A DNA stretch of 64,000 bases from Antarcticibacterium arcticum (GTDB taxonomy: Bacteria > Bacteroidota > Bacteroidia > Flavobacteriales > Flavobacteriaceae). Each line of letters begins with the position of its first letter. Positions within the stretch are counted from its first letter, which is position 1. Under the pieces are notes generated by a model. The model was given only the letters and a program-made list of their open reading frames with translations, did not search any database and had not been told where the DNA came from. Location of the stretch: the NCBI RefSeq assembly GCF_007993795.1, contig NZ_CP042476.1:1674001-1738000 (forward strand), read 5' to 3'. A program made the position numbers and the translations under genes. Shown here piece after piece: positions 50,384-60,189 of the stretch.

Positions 50384-51829
50384 ATGCAGCCTTATCAAAT
50401 ACTTCTGCTTATTGCCGGCTATTTCGGTGTATTGATACTTATCTCACATTTAACAAGCCGTGGTGGAACAAATGATGAATTTTTTAAGGCCAACCGCCAA
50501 TCTCCCTGGTATCTTGTTGCTTTTGGAATGATAGGAGCATCCCTTAGCGGGGTAACTTTTATATCCATTCCCGGTACGGTTGCAGAACAGGGCTTTAGTT
50601 ATTTCCAGGTAGTGCTGGGATATACGGTGGGTTATGCTGTTATAGGCCTTGTGCTGCTACCCCTTTATTACCGTCTTAATCTAACCTCCATTTATACCTA
50701 CCTTGAAACCCGTTTTGGAAAATATTCCTATAAAACGGGGGCTTCTTTTTTCCTGTTATCCCGTGTGGTAGGTTCAAGTTTCAGATTATTCCTTGTGGCC
50801 AATGTGTTACAGCTCATCGTTTTTGATGCCATGGGTGTGCCTTTTTATGTAACCGTGTCCCTTACTATATTGCTCATATGGCTATATACCTTCCGCAGCG
50901 GTATCAATACAATTGTGTGGACAGATACGCTTCAAACCCTGTTCATGCTTACAGCTTTGGGAATTACCATTGTTTTTATTTCCGAGGATCTGGGGATATC
51001 CATAAGCGGACTCATGGGCTACCTGGCCGATAGTGAAATGTCCAAAATGTTCTTTTTTGACGACTGGAAAAGCCGGGATTACTTCTTTAAACAATTCATC
51101 TCGGGTGCTTTTATAGCCATTGTAATGACCGGGCTGGATCAGGATATGATGCAAAAGAACCTAACCTGTAAGAATTTAAAGGATGCCCAAAAAAATATGT
51201 TCTGGTTCACGATTATCCTTACCATTGCAAATTTTATGTTCCTTGCCCTTGGTTTATTACTAACAGATTATGCTGAACTTATTGGAATAGATGCGATCAA
51301 GGATGATCTTTTCCCTGCTATCGCTACCAGTGGCGAACTGGGAATTGGTGTGGCAATCCTGTTTATTTTAGGGTTAATTGCTGCCGCATATTCCAGTGCA
51401 GATAGCGCCCTGACGGCACTAACAACTTCCTTTAGTATAGATATCCTAGATATTGAGAAGAAATATGACGAACAAAAACAGGTAAGATTAAGAAAAATGA
51501 TCCACATTGGGGTATCCCTGTTGATCATTGTGGTTATGCTTATATTCCGGTATGCCATCCAGGACAAAAGTGTGATCAACAAGCTATTTGAGTTCGCAGG
51601 ATACACTTACGGTCCGCTCCTTGCCCTTTATTCTTTCGGGTTATTTACCAAGTGGCAGGTAAGGGATAAGCTTGTGCCATGGATTGCGGTTGCCTCCCCT
51701 ATCCTTTCCTATTTAATTAGTATTAACAGCCTTGCCTGGTTTGGGTTTGAATTTGGATTTTTCATCCTAATCCTGAATGGGTTCCTTACCTTTCTCGGGT
51801 TAATATTGATTCGTCGCAAGCATCACTAA
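50384..51829 (+). CDS. sodium:solute symporter (SSS family)
   Basis: An inner-membrane transporter with about 13 hydrophobic segments in 481 residues. The GMIGASLSGVTFISIPG segment near the start and the conserved AAYSSADSALTALTTSFSID in the middle, with Na+-site Ser residues, are family signatures. The substrate cannot be deduced from the sequence. The 3 prime end overlaps the convergent CoA-binding gene by 30 nt, an antisense overlap that leaves no room for a terminator between them. Confidence 0.93.
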   Translation: MQPYQILLLIAGYFGVLILISHLTSRGGTNDEFFKANRQSPWYLVAFGMIGASLSGVTFISIPGTVAEQGFSYFQVVLGYTVGYAVIGLVLLPLYYRLNLTSIYTYLETRFGKYSYKTGASFFLLSRVVGSSFRLFLVANVLQLIVFDAMGVPFYVTVSLTILLIWLYTFRSGINTIVWTDTLQTLFMLTALGITIVFISEDLGISISGLMGYLADSEMSKMFFFDDWKSRDYFFKQFISGAFIAIVMTGLDQDMMQKNLTCKNLKDAQKNMFWFTIILTIANFMFLALGLLLTDYAELIGIDAIKDDLFPAIATSGELGIGVAILFILGLIAAAYSSADSALTALTTSFSIDILDIEKKYDEQKQVRLRKMIHIGVSLLIIVVMLIFRYAIQDKSVINKLFEFAGYTYGPLLALYSFGLFTKWQVRDKLVPWIAVASPILSYLISINSLAWFGFEFGFFILILNGFLTFLGLILIRRKHH

Positions 51830-52162
51830 GGTGCAGGCAATTTCAATTTCTATATTATTTTTTCTAAGCAGGGCGTAAAGTTCCGGATTTTCTGTACCCG
51901 GATTAAAGATCACCCTTTTGGGTTGCAGGGACAGGATATAATCATAATACTGCTCCTGTCGCTGGGCATTTAAATATAAGGTAACTGTATCTACATCCTC
52001 AAATTCCTCCTCTTCATTGGTGATTGCTACTCCAGCTACTTCTCCTTTTTTAAGGCCAACAGCCACGGTGGGTTGATTGTTTGATACCAGTCTCTTAATA
52101 GCAATATTTGAATATCTTCCGGGATTCATTGAGGCTCCCAGCACTAGCGTTTTCTTTTTCAT
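51800..52162 (-). CDS. CoA-binding domain protein
   Basis: 120 residues, one Rossmann-type CoA-binding domain: LVLGASMNPGRYSNIAIKRLV is the nucleotide loop and RVIFNPGTENPELYALLRKN the second half, as in YccU-like proteins. No catalytic residues are known for this family; it binds CoA or acyl-CoA. Its 3 prime end overlaps the symporter gene by 30 nt in antisense orientation. It is monocistronic. Confidence 0.9.
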   Translation of the reverse strand: MKKKTLVLGASMNPGRYSNIAIKRLVSNNQPTVAVGLKKGEVAGVAITNEEEEFEDVDTVTLYLNAQRQEQYYDYILSLQPKRVIFNPGTENPELYALLRKNNIEIEIACTLVMLATNQY

Positions 52163-52552
52163 AGGTCAAGTTTTTTCTGAAATTTCGTCTTTATTGGAAA
52201 TTTCGCAACTTCAAAGTTACCAAATACAAGGCAGTGTAACAACTTAATTAATATCTGGTCTTTTAAGTGAAGCTCCAAAAAAGATCTTAAAGGAATAAAT
52301 TGATGGTAACTATTCCGGAAAGCTCTTTTTTAGTCCGCACATAATTTGTGCGGATTTTTTTTACCAAAAAGTGTAACATTTTATATTTACAGGCGTCTAT
52401 TAAGTATCAAAGCATGTTTTTAAGAAGATCTACGTTTGGGTATTATGTTATACAAAGTATTTTTTTATAAACTATACAATTAATTTTGCAGGAATAAAGG
52501 CATTAAAGATTAAATTTTAATTAAATCATCAACCATCAAAATCAATCATCAA
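52163..52552. other. 390-nt gap with an orphan plus-strand terminator
   Basis: No gene of normal size. A strong terminator (52334-52362) points to the plus strand, but no plus-strand gene ends here, and the CoA-binding gene starts on the other strand. A 13-codon ATG frame (52302-52343) reads into the hairpin. The region may hold a small RNA or a leader for the receptor gene that follows. The remaining 190 nt before the receptor are AT-rich. Confidence 0.45.
52334..52362 (+). terminator. orphan terminator before the TonB-type receptor gene
   Basis: TCCGCACA (52334-52341) pairs with TGTGCGGA (52347-52354), loop TAATT, then eight T residues. It is a textbook intrinsic terminator, 190 nt before the next start codon. 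Confidence 0.85.
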
Positions 52553-54907
52553 ATGAAACTATTAACATTAATCATCACATTCCTAATCACTGCAACCACT
52601 GTTGCGGTAACTGAACCCATAGGGAAGATCTCGGGAACAGTAATTGACAAGGAGCTTCAGGAACCCATTCCCTATGCTACAATAATTATTAACGATATGG
52701 CCGGAAACCTGGTGTCTGGTAATACTTCACAGGACGATGGTAGTTTTGTAGTAGACAAAATTGAAACAGGGGAATATATGTTCCAGGTTCAGTTTATTGG
52801 TTATAAGACACATTCTCAAAAAATCACGATTTCAAGTAATAATGCCAATGTAGACTTTGGAGTTATTGCCCTGGAGCCTGAACTCTCCCAACTCGATGAT
52901 GTAAATATAGTGGCTGAAAGATCTACAATAGAACAAAGAATAGACCGCAAAGTGATAAATGTAGGGAAAGACCTTACCACTGCCGGTGCTTCAGCTTCAG
53001 ATATTATGGGGAACCTTCCTACTTTAACCGTAGACCAGGATGGCAATATCGCCATGCGTGGAAATGACAACGTGCGTATCCTTGTTGACGGAAAACCCAC
53101 TAATATTCCGGCGGCGCAGTTGTTAAAGCAAATTCCAAGCACTTCTATTAAAAGTATAGAATTGATCACTAACCCTTCAGCTAAATATAATCCGGAGGGA
53201 ATGAGCGGGATCATTAATATAGTGCTACATAAAAATTCCAATCTTGGTTTCAACGGAAATCTAAATACCGGAGTGACCTTTGGCGAAAATACGAGATATA
53301 ACGGCTCGCTTAACCTCAATTACCGCACAGGAAAATTCAACTTTTTCGGTAATCTTGGGACAAATTTTGGAAAACGGCCTCAAAACGGGTTAATTGAAGA
53401 ACTTCCCAATATCGCTAAACAAGACTTTTTTATATTAAGTGATAATACGAGTATACTATATAAGGCGGGTGTAGATTTCTATTTGAATGATAAGAACACT
53501 TTCTCCTTTTTTACCAACCAAAATAGATTTACAGGAGAAACATCCGGTGATTTTGATGTCTTATATCTTAACAGCACCGAACCTGATATCTTCCAGGATT
53601 TCCTCTTCGACAATAAAAATTTATCTTCCACCTACAACGCAGTTTACAAACGTCTTTTTGAAAAAGAGGGTCACAGCCTGGAACTGGAAGCCGATTTTAA
53701 TATAATTGATGGCAGCGATACCGGTAGATTTGATATAAGCGGCGGCGGGGGAAATTTTGCCAGCTATACTGATAATACCGAAAATGATATAGCTAATACT
53801 ACCCTGAACCTGGATTATGTAAACCCGCTTACCGAGACTTCAAAAATGGAATTGGGCGCTGAAGCCAGGTTACGAAACAGCAACAGCGTTTACAGGTCTA
53901 CAAATGAGAATATCCCCGGAGCAAATTTTGATTATGATAACAGTATCTATTCTTTATATGCCACCTATGGGCAAAACCTTGAGAAGTGGTCCTATCAACT
54001 TGGGGCCCGCCTTGAACAATATGATGTTGAAGCTATTAACAATGGACAAAGAGTTTATGAGGATGACTATATAACTGTGTACCCTTCAGCATTTGCCAGT
54101 TATAAGTTTACAGATATGAAGACGCTACAGCTTAGTTTTGGACGTAGGGTTGACAGACCGGGATTATCGCAGGTAAATCCTGTGAGAGACTTTAGTTCTC
54201 CCAGAATTACAGTAACAGGGAACCCGGAATTGGACCCACAATTCACAAATTCGCTGGAATTGAATTACACCCAAAATTACAGCAAAGGAAATTTAAACGC
54301 TGGGGTCTTTTACAGGGTTATTAATAATGAGATCAACCAGACCCTTTTGCTGGATCCCGAAGATCCCAATAAACTTATACTAACTTTTGCCAACGGCGAT
54401 GATAACTCGGCGTATGGAGCAGAGATCTCCGGGTCCTATAAACCCTTTAAATGGTGGAGCTTAAACCCCAGTTTTGAATTATACACCCGAAATATAAAAG
54501 GTTTTGTAGGAACCAATTATCTGGAGGTGGATAATACTGCCTATAATTTCAGGTTGAACCAAACTTTTAATGCCACCAAGCAATTGAGCTTCCAGTTATT
54601 CGGGATGTACCGCAGCAAAGCCCAATTATTGCAAATTGAAGCTCAGGAGATGTATTTCATAAACGCCGGAGCCAGATATAATTTCCTTGATAACAAGGCT
54701 ACATTGAGCCTGAATGTAAATGATATTTTTGATACCCAGCGATTCCAGTTTGAAAGTGAAGTACCATCCCGCCAAAGAGGAACTTTTAAACCAGACAGCC
54801 AAACGGTGTATTTAGGTTTCTCCTACAATTTTGGAGGTGGAAAAAATACTGCATTAAAAAGAAAGAACCGTGATGACAATGAAGCCCAGGGTGGCGGATT
54901 GTTCTAA
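52553..54907 (+). CDS. TonB-dependent receptor-like outer-membrane protein
   Basis: 784 residues. A signal peptide (MKLLTLIITFLITATTVAV) is followed by a carboxypeptidase-regulatory-like domain (about 25-110, GKISGTVIDKELQEPIPYATI), a plug domain (about 130-220, with NLPTLTVDQDGNIAMRGNDN), and a large beta-barrel ending with YLGFSYNFGG. This pattern is typical of Bacteroidetes outer-membrane receptors lacking an obvious TonB box; the ligand is unknown. A basic/Gly tail (KRKNRDDNEAQGGGLF) follows the last strand. Confidence 0.88.
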   Translation: MKLLTLIITFLITATTVAVTEPIGKISGTVIDKELQEPIPYATIIINDMAGNLVSGNTSQDDGSFVVDKIETGEYMFQVQFIGYKTHSQKITISSNNANVDFGVIALEPELSQLDDVNIVAERSTIEQRIDRKVINVGKDLTTAGASASDIMGNLPTLTVDQDGNIAMRGNDNVRILVDGKPTNIPAAQLLKQIPSTSIKSIELITNPSAKYNPEGMSGIINIVLHKNSNLGFNGNLNTGVTFGENTRYNGSLNLNYRTGKFNFFGNLGTNFGKRPQNGLIEELPNIAKQDFFILSDNTSILYKAGVDFYLNDKNTFSFFTNQNRFTGETSGDFDVLYLNSTEPDIFQDFLFDNKNLSSTYNAVYKRLFEKEGHSLELEADFNIIDGSDTGRFDISGGGGNFASYTDNTENDIANTTLNLDYVNPLTETSKMELGAEARLRNSNSVYRSTNENIPGANFDYDNSIYSLYATYGQNLEKWSYQLGARLEQYDVEAINNGQRVYEDDYITVYPSAFASYKFTDMKTLQLSFGRRVDRPGLSQVNPVRDFSSPRITVTGNPELDPQFTNSLELNYTQNYSKGNLNAGVFYRVINNEINQTLLLDPEDPNKLILTFANGDDNSAYGAEISGSYKPFKWWSLNPSFELYTRNIKGFVGTNYLEVDNTAYNFRLNQTFNATKQLSFQLFGMYRSKAQLLQIEAQEMYFINAGARYNFLDNKATLSLNVNDIFDTQRFQFESEVPSRQRGTFKPDSQTVYLGFSYNFGGGKNTALKRKNRDDNEAQGGGLF

Positions 54908-54955
54908 AAACCTACAGGATTTAATTTTAGTTTTGATTAGTTAGTTAGAGAAGAA

Positions 54956-54990
54956 AACCCGCAACTTCCTTGAGAAGTGCGGGTTTTTTA
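54956..54990 (+). terminator. terminator after the receptor gene
   Basis: AACCCGC-A-ACTTC / GAGAAGT-GCGGGTT with a single bulge, followed by TTTTTTA; it also lies 24 nt before the end of the convergent fabH gene. Confidence 0.8.
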
Positions 54991-55013
54991 TATTTTAAAT
55001 AATCCGGGAGAAA

Positions 55014-56024
55014 TCACCATTCTATAATAGCACTCCCCCAGGTAAAACCGCTTCCAAATGCGGCCAAAACTATTGTATCACCATCTTTAATTTTTCCTTC
55101 TTCCCAGGCTTCGGTCAATGCTATTGGAATTGAAGCCGCAGTGGTATTACCGTATTTTTGAATGTTATTATAAACCTGGTCATCTTTCAGTTTTAATTTT
55201 TGCTGAATGAATTGGGAGATCCTGAGATTTGCCTGATGCGGGATCAACATATCTATATCCTTAACTTCCATTCCATTTTGCGCCAGGCCTTCCATAATAA
55301 CTTCCGAAAATCGTTGAATTGCATGCTTGAACACATACTGCCCGTTCATATAAGGATAATAGGGAATATTGTCACCCTGAGGATTTTCAGCTATGATCTC
55401 CGGCACCCAATGCATTGTACTTGGGCCTTCCAGGGAAAGTTCTTTGGCGTGTTTACCTTCAGAATGTAAATGAGTGGAAAGTATTCCCTGTCCTATATGA
55501 TTGCTTCGGGTTAAAACCGCGGCTCCCGCGCCATCTCCAAAAATAACGGAAACTGACCGGCCACGATCTGTAAAATCCAGGCCTCCACTGTGGTTCTCAC
55601 TTCCTATCACTAAAATATTGGTGTACATCCCTGTTTTGATATACTGGTCGGCCACAGAGAGCGCATAAATAAAACCGCTGCACTGGTTGCGCACATCAAG
55701 CGCGGGACAGGTATGAATGTCCAGCATTTCCTGCACCTGCACCCCACAACCCGGGAAATAGTAGTCCGGACTTAGTGTGGCAAAGACAATAAGATCTATA
55801 TCATCTTTGGATATCTTAGCTCTTTCCAGTGCGATTTTGGCTGCCTTCACTCCCATAACCGCGGTAGAATTGCCATCACCTTTTTTGATATGTCTTCTTT
55901 CCTTTATACCTGTTCTTTCCTGGATCCAGGCATCATTGGTATCCATTATTTTTGAAAGATCGTCATTGGTGACTACATTTTCAGGCACGTAGCTTCCAAG
56001 CCCGGCAATTTTTGTTTGATACAT
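55014..56024 (-). CDS. fabH: 3-oxoacyl-ACP synthase III (FabH)
   Basis: Condenses an acyl-CoA with malonyl-ACP to begin fatty-acid synthesis. The Cys-His-Asn triad is visible: Cys115 in VRNQCSGFIYAL, His263 in PHQANLRIS and Asn293 in YGNTTAASIPIAL. 336 residues is normal. It stands alone, away from other fab genes, so it may be a second, specialised FabH (for example for branched starters) rather than the housekeeping copy; that cannot be decided here. Confidence 0.93.
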   Translation of the reverse strand: MYQTKIAGLGSYVPENVVTNDDLSKIMDTNDAWIQERTGIKERRHIKKGDGNSTAVMGVKAAKIALERAKISKDDIDLIVFATLSPDYYFPGCGVQVQEMLDIHTCPALDVRNQCSGFIYALSVADQYIKTGMYTNILVIGSENHSGGLDFTDRGRSVSVIFGDGAGAAVLTRSNHIGQGILSTHLHSEGKHAKELSLEGPSTMHWVPEIIAENPQGDNIPYYPYMNGQYVFKHAIQRFSEVIMEGLAQNGMEVKDIDMLIPHQANLRISQFIQQKLKLKDDQVYNNIQKYGNTTAASIPIALTEAWEEGKIKDGDTIVLAAFGSGFTWGSAIIEW

Positions 56025-56157
56025 TTTTAAAAAATTACGGATTTAAAATTAATTCTTATTAAATTTAAGCAATTAATAATTTTTTGCTCTGCAATATAAG
56101 AAACATTAACATCTCCCTCTATTTGCAGTCCAATTCAAAATCAAAAATAAAATATCT

Positions 56158-58614
56158 ATGAAAAAATTGATCTTAGGATTTCTGGCCGTAAGCTTCATTT
56201 CCGGGGTTTATGCCCAGGAAAACCTTACTTACCAGAAACCGCCCCAGGAAATTCTTGAACTTGTAGATGTACCCCTTGCTCCCTCTACTTTAATTGATAG
56301 TAAGGGAGAAATGATGGTGTTGCTATACCGGGACCAGTATAAATCTATAGCCGAACTAAGCGAAAAAGAATTAAGGCTTGGGGGGTTAAGAATTAATCCC
56401 GTTACCAATATAAGCAGCCGTGCTACTTACTTTAACAACGTTGAGGTAAAGCCTATTATGCAGAAGGAACCTTCCAAGATCACAGGTTTACCTCAAAATC
56501 CGCGTTTATCAAACTTTTCCTGGTCCCCAGATGAAAAAAAGATCGCAATGACGCACACTACAGACAAGGGGGTGGAACTTTGGGTATTGGATATTGCCAC
56601 CAAACAGGCAAAAAAACTTACTGAAGCCAGGTTAAATGCCAATATGGGCGATGTTATCAACTGGTTCAAAGACAACTCAGCTGTCCTTGTAAAGATGCTG
56701 CCAGAAGACAGAAAAGAATTGATCAATACCGAAACTGCAGTACCGCAGGGGCCAACAGTTTCTGTAAGTGAAGGTACAAAAGCACAAAACAGGACGTACC
56801 AGGATCTACTGCAAAATCCTAATGATGAATATAATTTCGAGCAGCTTGCGCGTTCCAGACTAATGAAAGTAAGCCTAACAGGAACCGTCTCTCAATGGAA
56901 AGCTCCTAAAATGTATAACAGCATCTCCTTTTCTCCAGATGGGAACTATGTAATGGTGAGCCATATGAAGAAACCTTTTTCCTACCTGGTGCCTTACAAT
57001 AGATTTCCTACGGAAACCTATATCTATGACAAATCCGGAAAGGAAATTAGTATGATCAATGATGTTCCGCTTATCGAGGAACTACCCCAGGGCTTTATGG
57101 CAGAACGTGAAGGCCGCAGAAATATTTCCTGGAGAGCAGATGCTCCTGCAACCCTGGTTTATGCCATGGTACTGGATGGTGGGGACCCTGAAAATGAAGT
57201 AGAATTTCGTGATGAAGTATTTTTACTCGAGGCTCCCTTTAAAGGAGAGGGAAGATCTATTTTGAAAACCCGTGACCGGTTCTCGGGTATTATCTGGGCA
57301 AATTCCAATACAGCGATAGCGTATGACAACTGGTGGAATACCAGAAATACAAGAACCTATGTATTTGATCCCTCCAATGCAAAGAAAGCTCCCAAGGTAT
57401 TATTTGACAGAAATTACCAGGACCAATACAGTAATCCGGGAAATTTTGTTACCCATAAAAATCAATATGGCTCCAATGTACTTACCCTGGAAAACAATAA
57501 AGCCTATTTACTTGGACCTGGTTATACTGAAAAAGGCCAATTCCCATTCTTTGATGCCATAGATCTTCAAACAACGGAGACCGATAGATTATACCAGTCC
57601 AATTATAACGATAAGAAAGAAAGCCTGGTGGAAGTGCTGGACATTAAGAAAGGAAAACTGCTTGTAAGGATAGAAGCTTCCGCTGAATATCCTAATTATT
57701 ATATTAGAAATATCAATAAAGGAGAAGACCTCACGCAGATCACCAATTTTGCAAACCCTTTCAAAGCATTGGAAAATGTTCATAAGGAGGTGATCACTTA
57801 CAAAAGGGATGATGGTCTTGAATTAAATGGCACCCTTTACCTGCCTGCGAATTATGACAGGAAAGCCGGTAAAAAACTGCCTATGATCCTTTGGGCTTAT
57901 CCCAGGGAATTTAAGGACAAATCTTCGGCGGGTCAAAATACTTCAAATGCCAATGATTTCACTTATCCTTATTATGGTTCCCCAATATATTGGGTAAACA
58001 GGGGGTATGTTGTGCTGGATGATGCCTCCTTCCCCATTGTTGGCGAAGAAGATGAGCAACCAAATGATACTTTTAGGGACCAGTTGGTGGCTAATGGAAA
58101 GGCGGCGATAGACGCATTAGATAAACTGGGATATGTAGACCGTGACCGGGTAGCGGTAGGCGGGCACAGTTACGGCGCTTTTATGACGGCCAACCTGCTT
58201 TCTCATTCAAACCTGTATGCAGCCGGAATTGCAAGAAGCGGAGCTTACAACAGGACTCTTACCCCTTTTGGTTTTCAAAGCGAAGAAAGAAACTACTGGG
58301 AAGCACCCGAGGTTTATAACGGAATGTCCCCATTTATGCATGCCGATAAAATGAAGACTCCCCTATTGCTTATTCACGGGGAGGCCGACAATAATTCGGG
58401 TACCTATCCCATGCAAAGCGAGCGTTATTTTAATGCTTTAAAGGGATTTGGTGCAACAGCCCGCCTGGTAATGCTTCCTAAGGAAAGTCACGGCTACAGT
58501 GCCAAGGAATCTGTACTTCACGTGTTATGGGAACAGGACCAGTGGCTGGAAAAATATGTAAAGAACAAGGAAAAGACCTCTATTGAAAATACCGAAGAGG
58601 TATTGAGAAACTAG
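56158..58614 (+). CDS. S9D-like prolyl oligopeptidase family serine peptidase
   Basis: Exported peptidase (signal MKKLILGFLAVSFISGVYAQ). An N-terminal beta-propeller-like half (about 40-540, with SWSPDEKKIAMTH and ISFSPDGNYVMVSH blades) and a C-terminal alpha/beta-hydrolase half with the nucleophile in GGHSYGAFMTANLL, Asp in IHGEADNNSG and His in PKESHGYSA. WAYPREFKDKSSAGQ marks the glutamyl-endopeptidase (S9D) subgroup. 818 residues matches it. It is followed by an inverted-repeat structure. Confidence 0.92.
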   Translation: MKKLILGFLAVSFISGVYAQENLTYQKPPQEILELVDVPLAPSTLIDSKGEMMVLLYRDQYKSIAELSEKELRLGGLRINPVTNISSRATYFNNVEVKPIMQKEPSKITGLPQNPRLSNFSWSPDEKKIAMTHTTDKGVELWVLDIATKQAKKLTEARLNANMGDVINWFKDNSAVLVKMLPEDRKELINTETAVPQGPTVSVSEGTKAQNRTYQDLLQNPNDEYNFEQLARSRLMKVSLTGTVSQWKAPKMYNSISFSPDGNYVMVSHMKKPFSYLVPYNRFPTETYIYDKSGKEISMINDVPLIEELPQGFMAEREGRRNISWRADAPATLVYAMVLDGGDPENEVEFRDEVFLLEAPFKGEGRSILKTRDRFSGIIWANSNTAIAYDNWWNTRNTRTYVFDPSNAKKAPKVLFDRNYQDQYSNPGNFVTHKNQYGSNVLTLENNKAYLLGPGYTEKGQFPFFDAIDLQTTETDRLYQSNYNDKKESLVEVLDIKKGKLLVRIEASAEYPNYYIRNINKGEDLTQITNFANPFKALENVHKEVITYKRDDGLELNGTLYLPANYDRKAGKKLPMILWAYPREFKDKSSAGQNTSNANDFTYPYYGSPIYWVNRGYVVLDDASFPIVGEEDEQPNDTFRDQLVANGKAAIDALDKLGYVDRDRVAVGGHSYGAFMTANLLSHSNLYAAGIARSGAYNRTLTPFGFQSEERNYWEAPEVYNGMSPFMHADKMKTPLLLIHGEADNNSGTYPMQSERYFNALKGFGATARLVMLPKESHGYSAKESVLHVLWEQDQWLEKYVKNKEKTSIENTEEVLRN

Positions 58615-58640
58615 GTATTTACCACCTTAATAATTTGGGA

Positions 58641-58701
58641 CTGCCCCAAAAGTTAATTTGTACCCGGCTTTTAAGCTGATGTCGATTTACTTTTGGGGCA
58701 G
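58641..58701. repeat. 61-bp element with 13-bp perfect inverted ends
   Basis: CTGCCCCAAAAGT (58641-58653) and ACTTTTGGGGCAG (58689-58701) are exact complements, separated by 35 nt with a small inner dyad (GCTTTTAAGC). On the plus strand GGCCTTTTATTT follows, so it could serve as the terminator of the S9D gene; the GGACTGCCCCAAAAGT end also looks like the terminal repeat of an IS or MITE. There is one copy only. Confidence 0.55.
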
Positions 58702-58715
58702 GCCTTTTATTTGTG

Positions 58716-58753
58716 ATATAAAATAGAAAAGCGTGACTCGCAATAGCCACGCT
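58716..58753 (-). terminator. terminator after the ABC1 kinase gene
   Basis: AGCGTG (58730-58735) pairs with CACGCT (58748-58753), and the minus-strand tail is TTTTCTATTTTATA. It ends the TetR-ABC1 transcript about 56 nt past its stop codon. Confidence 0.65.
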
Positions 58754-58756
58754 CTC

Positions 58757-58791
58757 CTAACAACCTAACCTAATCTAACAACCTAACCTAA
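58757..58791. repeat. tandem 18-bp repeat in the ABC1 kinase 3 prime UTR
   Basis: CTAACAACCTAACCTAA occurs twice in succession (58757-58773, 58775-58791) with a period of 18 bp; on the minus strand it reads TTAGGTTAGGTTGTTAG twice. It sits between the kinase stop codon and its terminator hairpin and so would be transcribed. Confidence 0.7.
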
Positions 58792-58808
58792 CCAATAAAA
58801 ACAGAAAC

Positions 58809-60116
58809 TTATATATATGTCTTATAATTGTTAATTTTCACCTCAGCCTTTAGATCGTGCAATAAATTGTACAATCCAAAAAATGTTCGGTTTATGTAAA
58901 GAAAATGTTTACTTCCCCGGTTTCCATTCATCTTACGAAGCTCTGTATCCTTACTATACTTTTCACTGAGAGCGGTTATCCTTGACCAGAAGGACTCATC
59001 TGCAAAGTCAAATGTTTCAGAATGGAAGGGACTGGTAAACAATCCCAGCATTTCATAAAACAATTCAGAAAAGAACTTTATTTCCTTGGGGGAATCATCT
59101 TTTCGAAGAATTTCCAGTTGATATAATTTCTCCCTGAAGAACGCTGGTTTTTCAATATTTTCTTTATCTGCAAGTTCAAAATAAGGCACATAGAAATCTT
59201 CCGGAACTTCTTTAATACAACCAAAGTCAATGGCTACTAAGTTATCCTGCGCATCAATCAAAAAATTCCCGGGATGTGGATCTGCATGTACCGCACGTAA
59301 GTGATGCATTTGGTACATATAAAAATCCCATAATGCCTGGCCTATTTTGTTAGCCTTTTCCTGGTCATTATTATTTTTCGCGAATTCGCTTAAATGCACA
59401 CCTTCCATCCAATCCATAGTAATTATGCGCTCGCTGGAAAACTTCCGGTAATACTCAGGAAACCTGAGATTGGGTATTTTTGAACAGGCTTCAGAAATTT
59501 GTATGCTTTGGTTGACTTCCAGTATATAATCTGTTTCCTCCAGCAATTTATCCTCCACTTCCCTGAAATACTTTTCAGAATCTTTGCCCTGCAAATTGAA
59601 CATTCTCGTAGCTATTGGTTTTACCATAGCAAGATCTGAACTGATACTGTCTGCAACCCCCGGATATTGGATTTTCACAGCAAGTTTTTTCCCATCTTTT
59701 GTTGCGCGGTGCACCTGACCGATGCTGGCCGCATTTACCGATTGGGTTGCAAACGTATCAAACAGTTCCTCGGGATATTGCCCGTTGTATTTTTTAAAGG
59801 TCTTTCTCACCAATGGTGCTGAAAGTGGCGGCACACTAAACTGTGCCAGCGAAAATTTTTCTACATACGCATTAGGGAGCAGGCTTTTTTCCATTGAAAG
59901 CATTTGTGCAACTTTTAATGCGCTTCCCTTAAGGCTTTTTAAACCATCGTAAATATCTGTAGCGTTACTTTCATCCAACTGGTCCCGGCTAAAGTCCTTG
60001 TCAAAAGCCTTTTTACTATAATATTTTAAATAATTTCCACCAACTTTTACCCCGGTTTGAACCATTTTACTGGTCCTTCCAAGTTTTCCTGTGGGTATTT
60101 TATCGATAGTTTTCAT
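58809..60116 (-). CDS. ABC1/UbiB/AarF-family atypical kinase
   Basis: 435 residues. Family motifs: the KxGQ region reads ALKVAQMLS (Ala instead of Gly), the Ala-rich nucleotide loop AASIGQVHRATK with catalytic Lys in LAVKIQYPG, the catalytic loop VHADPHPGNFLI, and the metal-binding Asp in AIDFGCIKEV. Members support isoprenoid quinone synthesis in other organisms and act as ATPases or kinases; the target here is unknown, though a menaquinone role would fit. It follows the TetR gene by 73 nt, probably one operon. Confidence 0.9.
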   Translation of the reverse strand: MKTIDKIPTGKLGRTSKMVQTGVKVGGNYLKYYSKKAFDKDFSRDQLDESNATDIYDGLKSLKGSALKVAQMLSMEKSLLPNAYVEKFSLAQFSVPPLSAPLVRKTFKKYNGQYPEELFDTFATQSVNAASIGQVHRATKDGKKLAVKIQYPGVADSISSDLAMVKPIATRMFNLQGKDSEKYFREVEDKLLEETDYILEVNQSIQISEACSKIPNLRFPEYYRKFSSERIITMDWMEGVHLSEFAKNNNDQEKANKIGQALWDFYMYQMHHLRAVHADPHPGNFLIDAQDNLVAIDFGCIKEVPEDFYVPYFELADKENIEKPAFFREKLYQLEILRKDDSPKEIKFFSELFYEMLGLFTSPFHSETFDFADESFWSRITALSEKYSKDTELRKMNGNRGSKHFLYINRTFFGLYNLLHDLKAEVKINNYKTYI

Positions 60117-60189
60117 ATATCTTTTCTAAAACCCCACCGGGTTTAATGTGTAGGGCCATTAAACCGATGAGGAATATAACAGGGGGATG

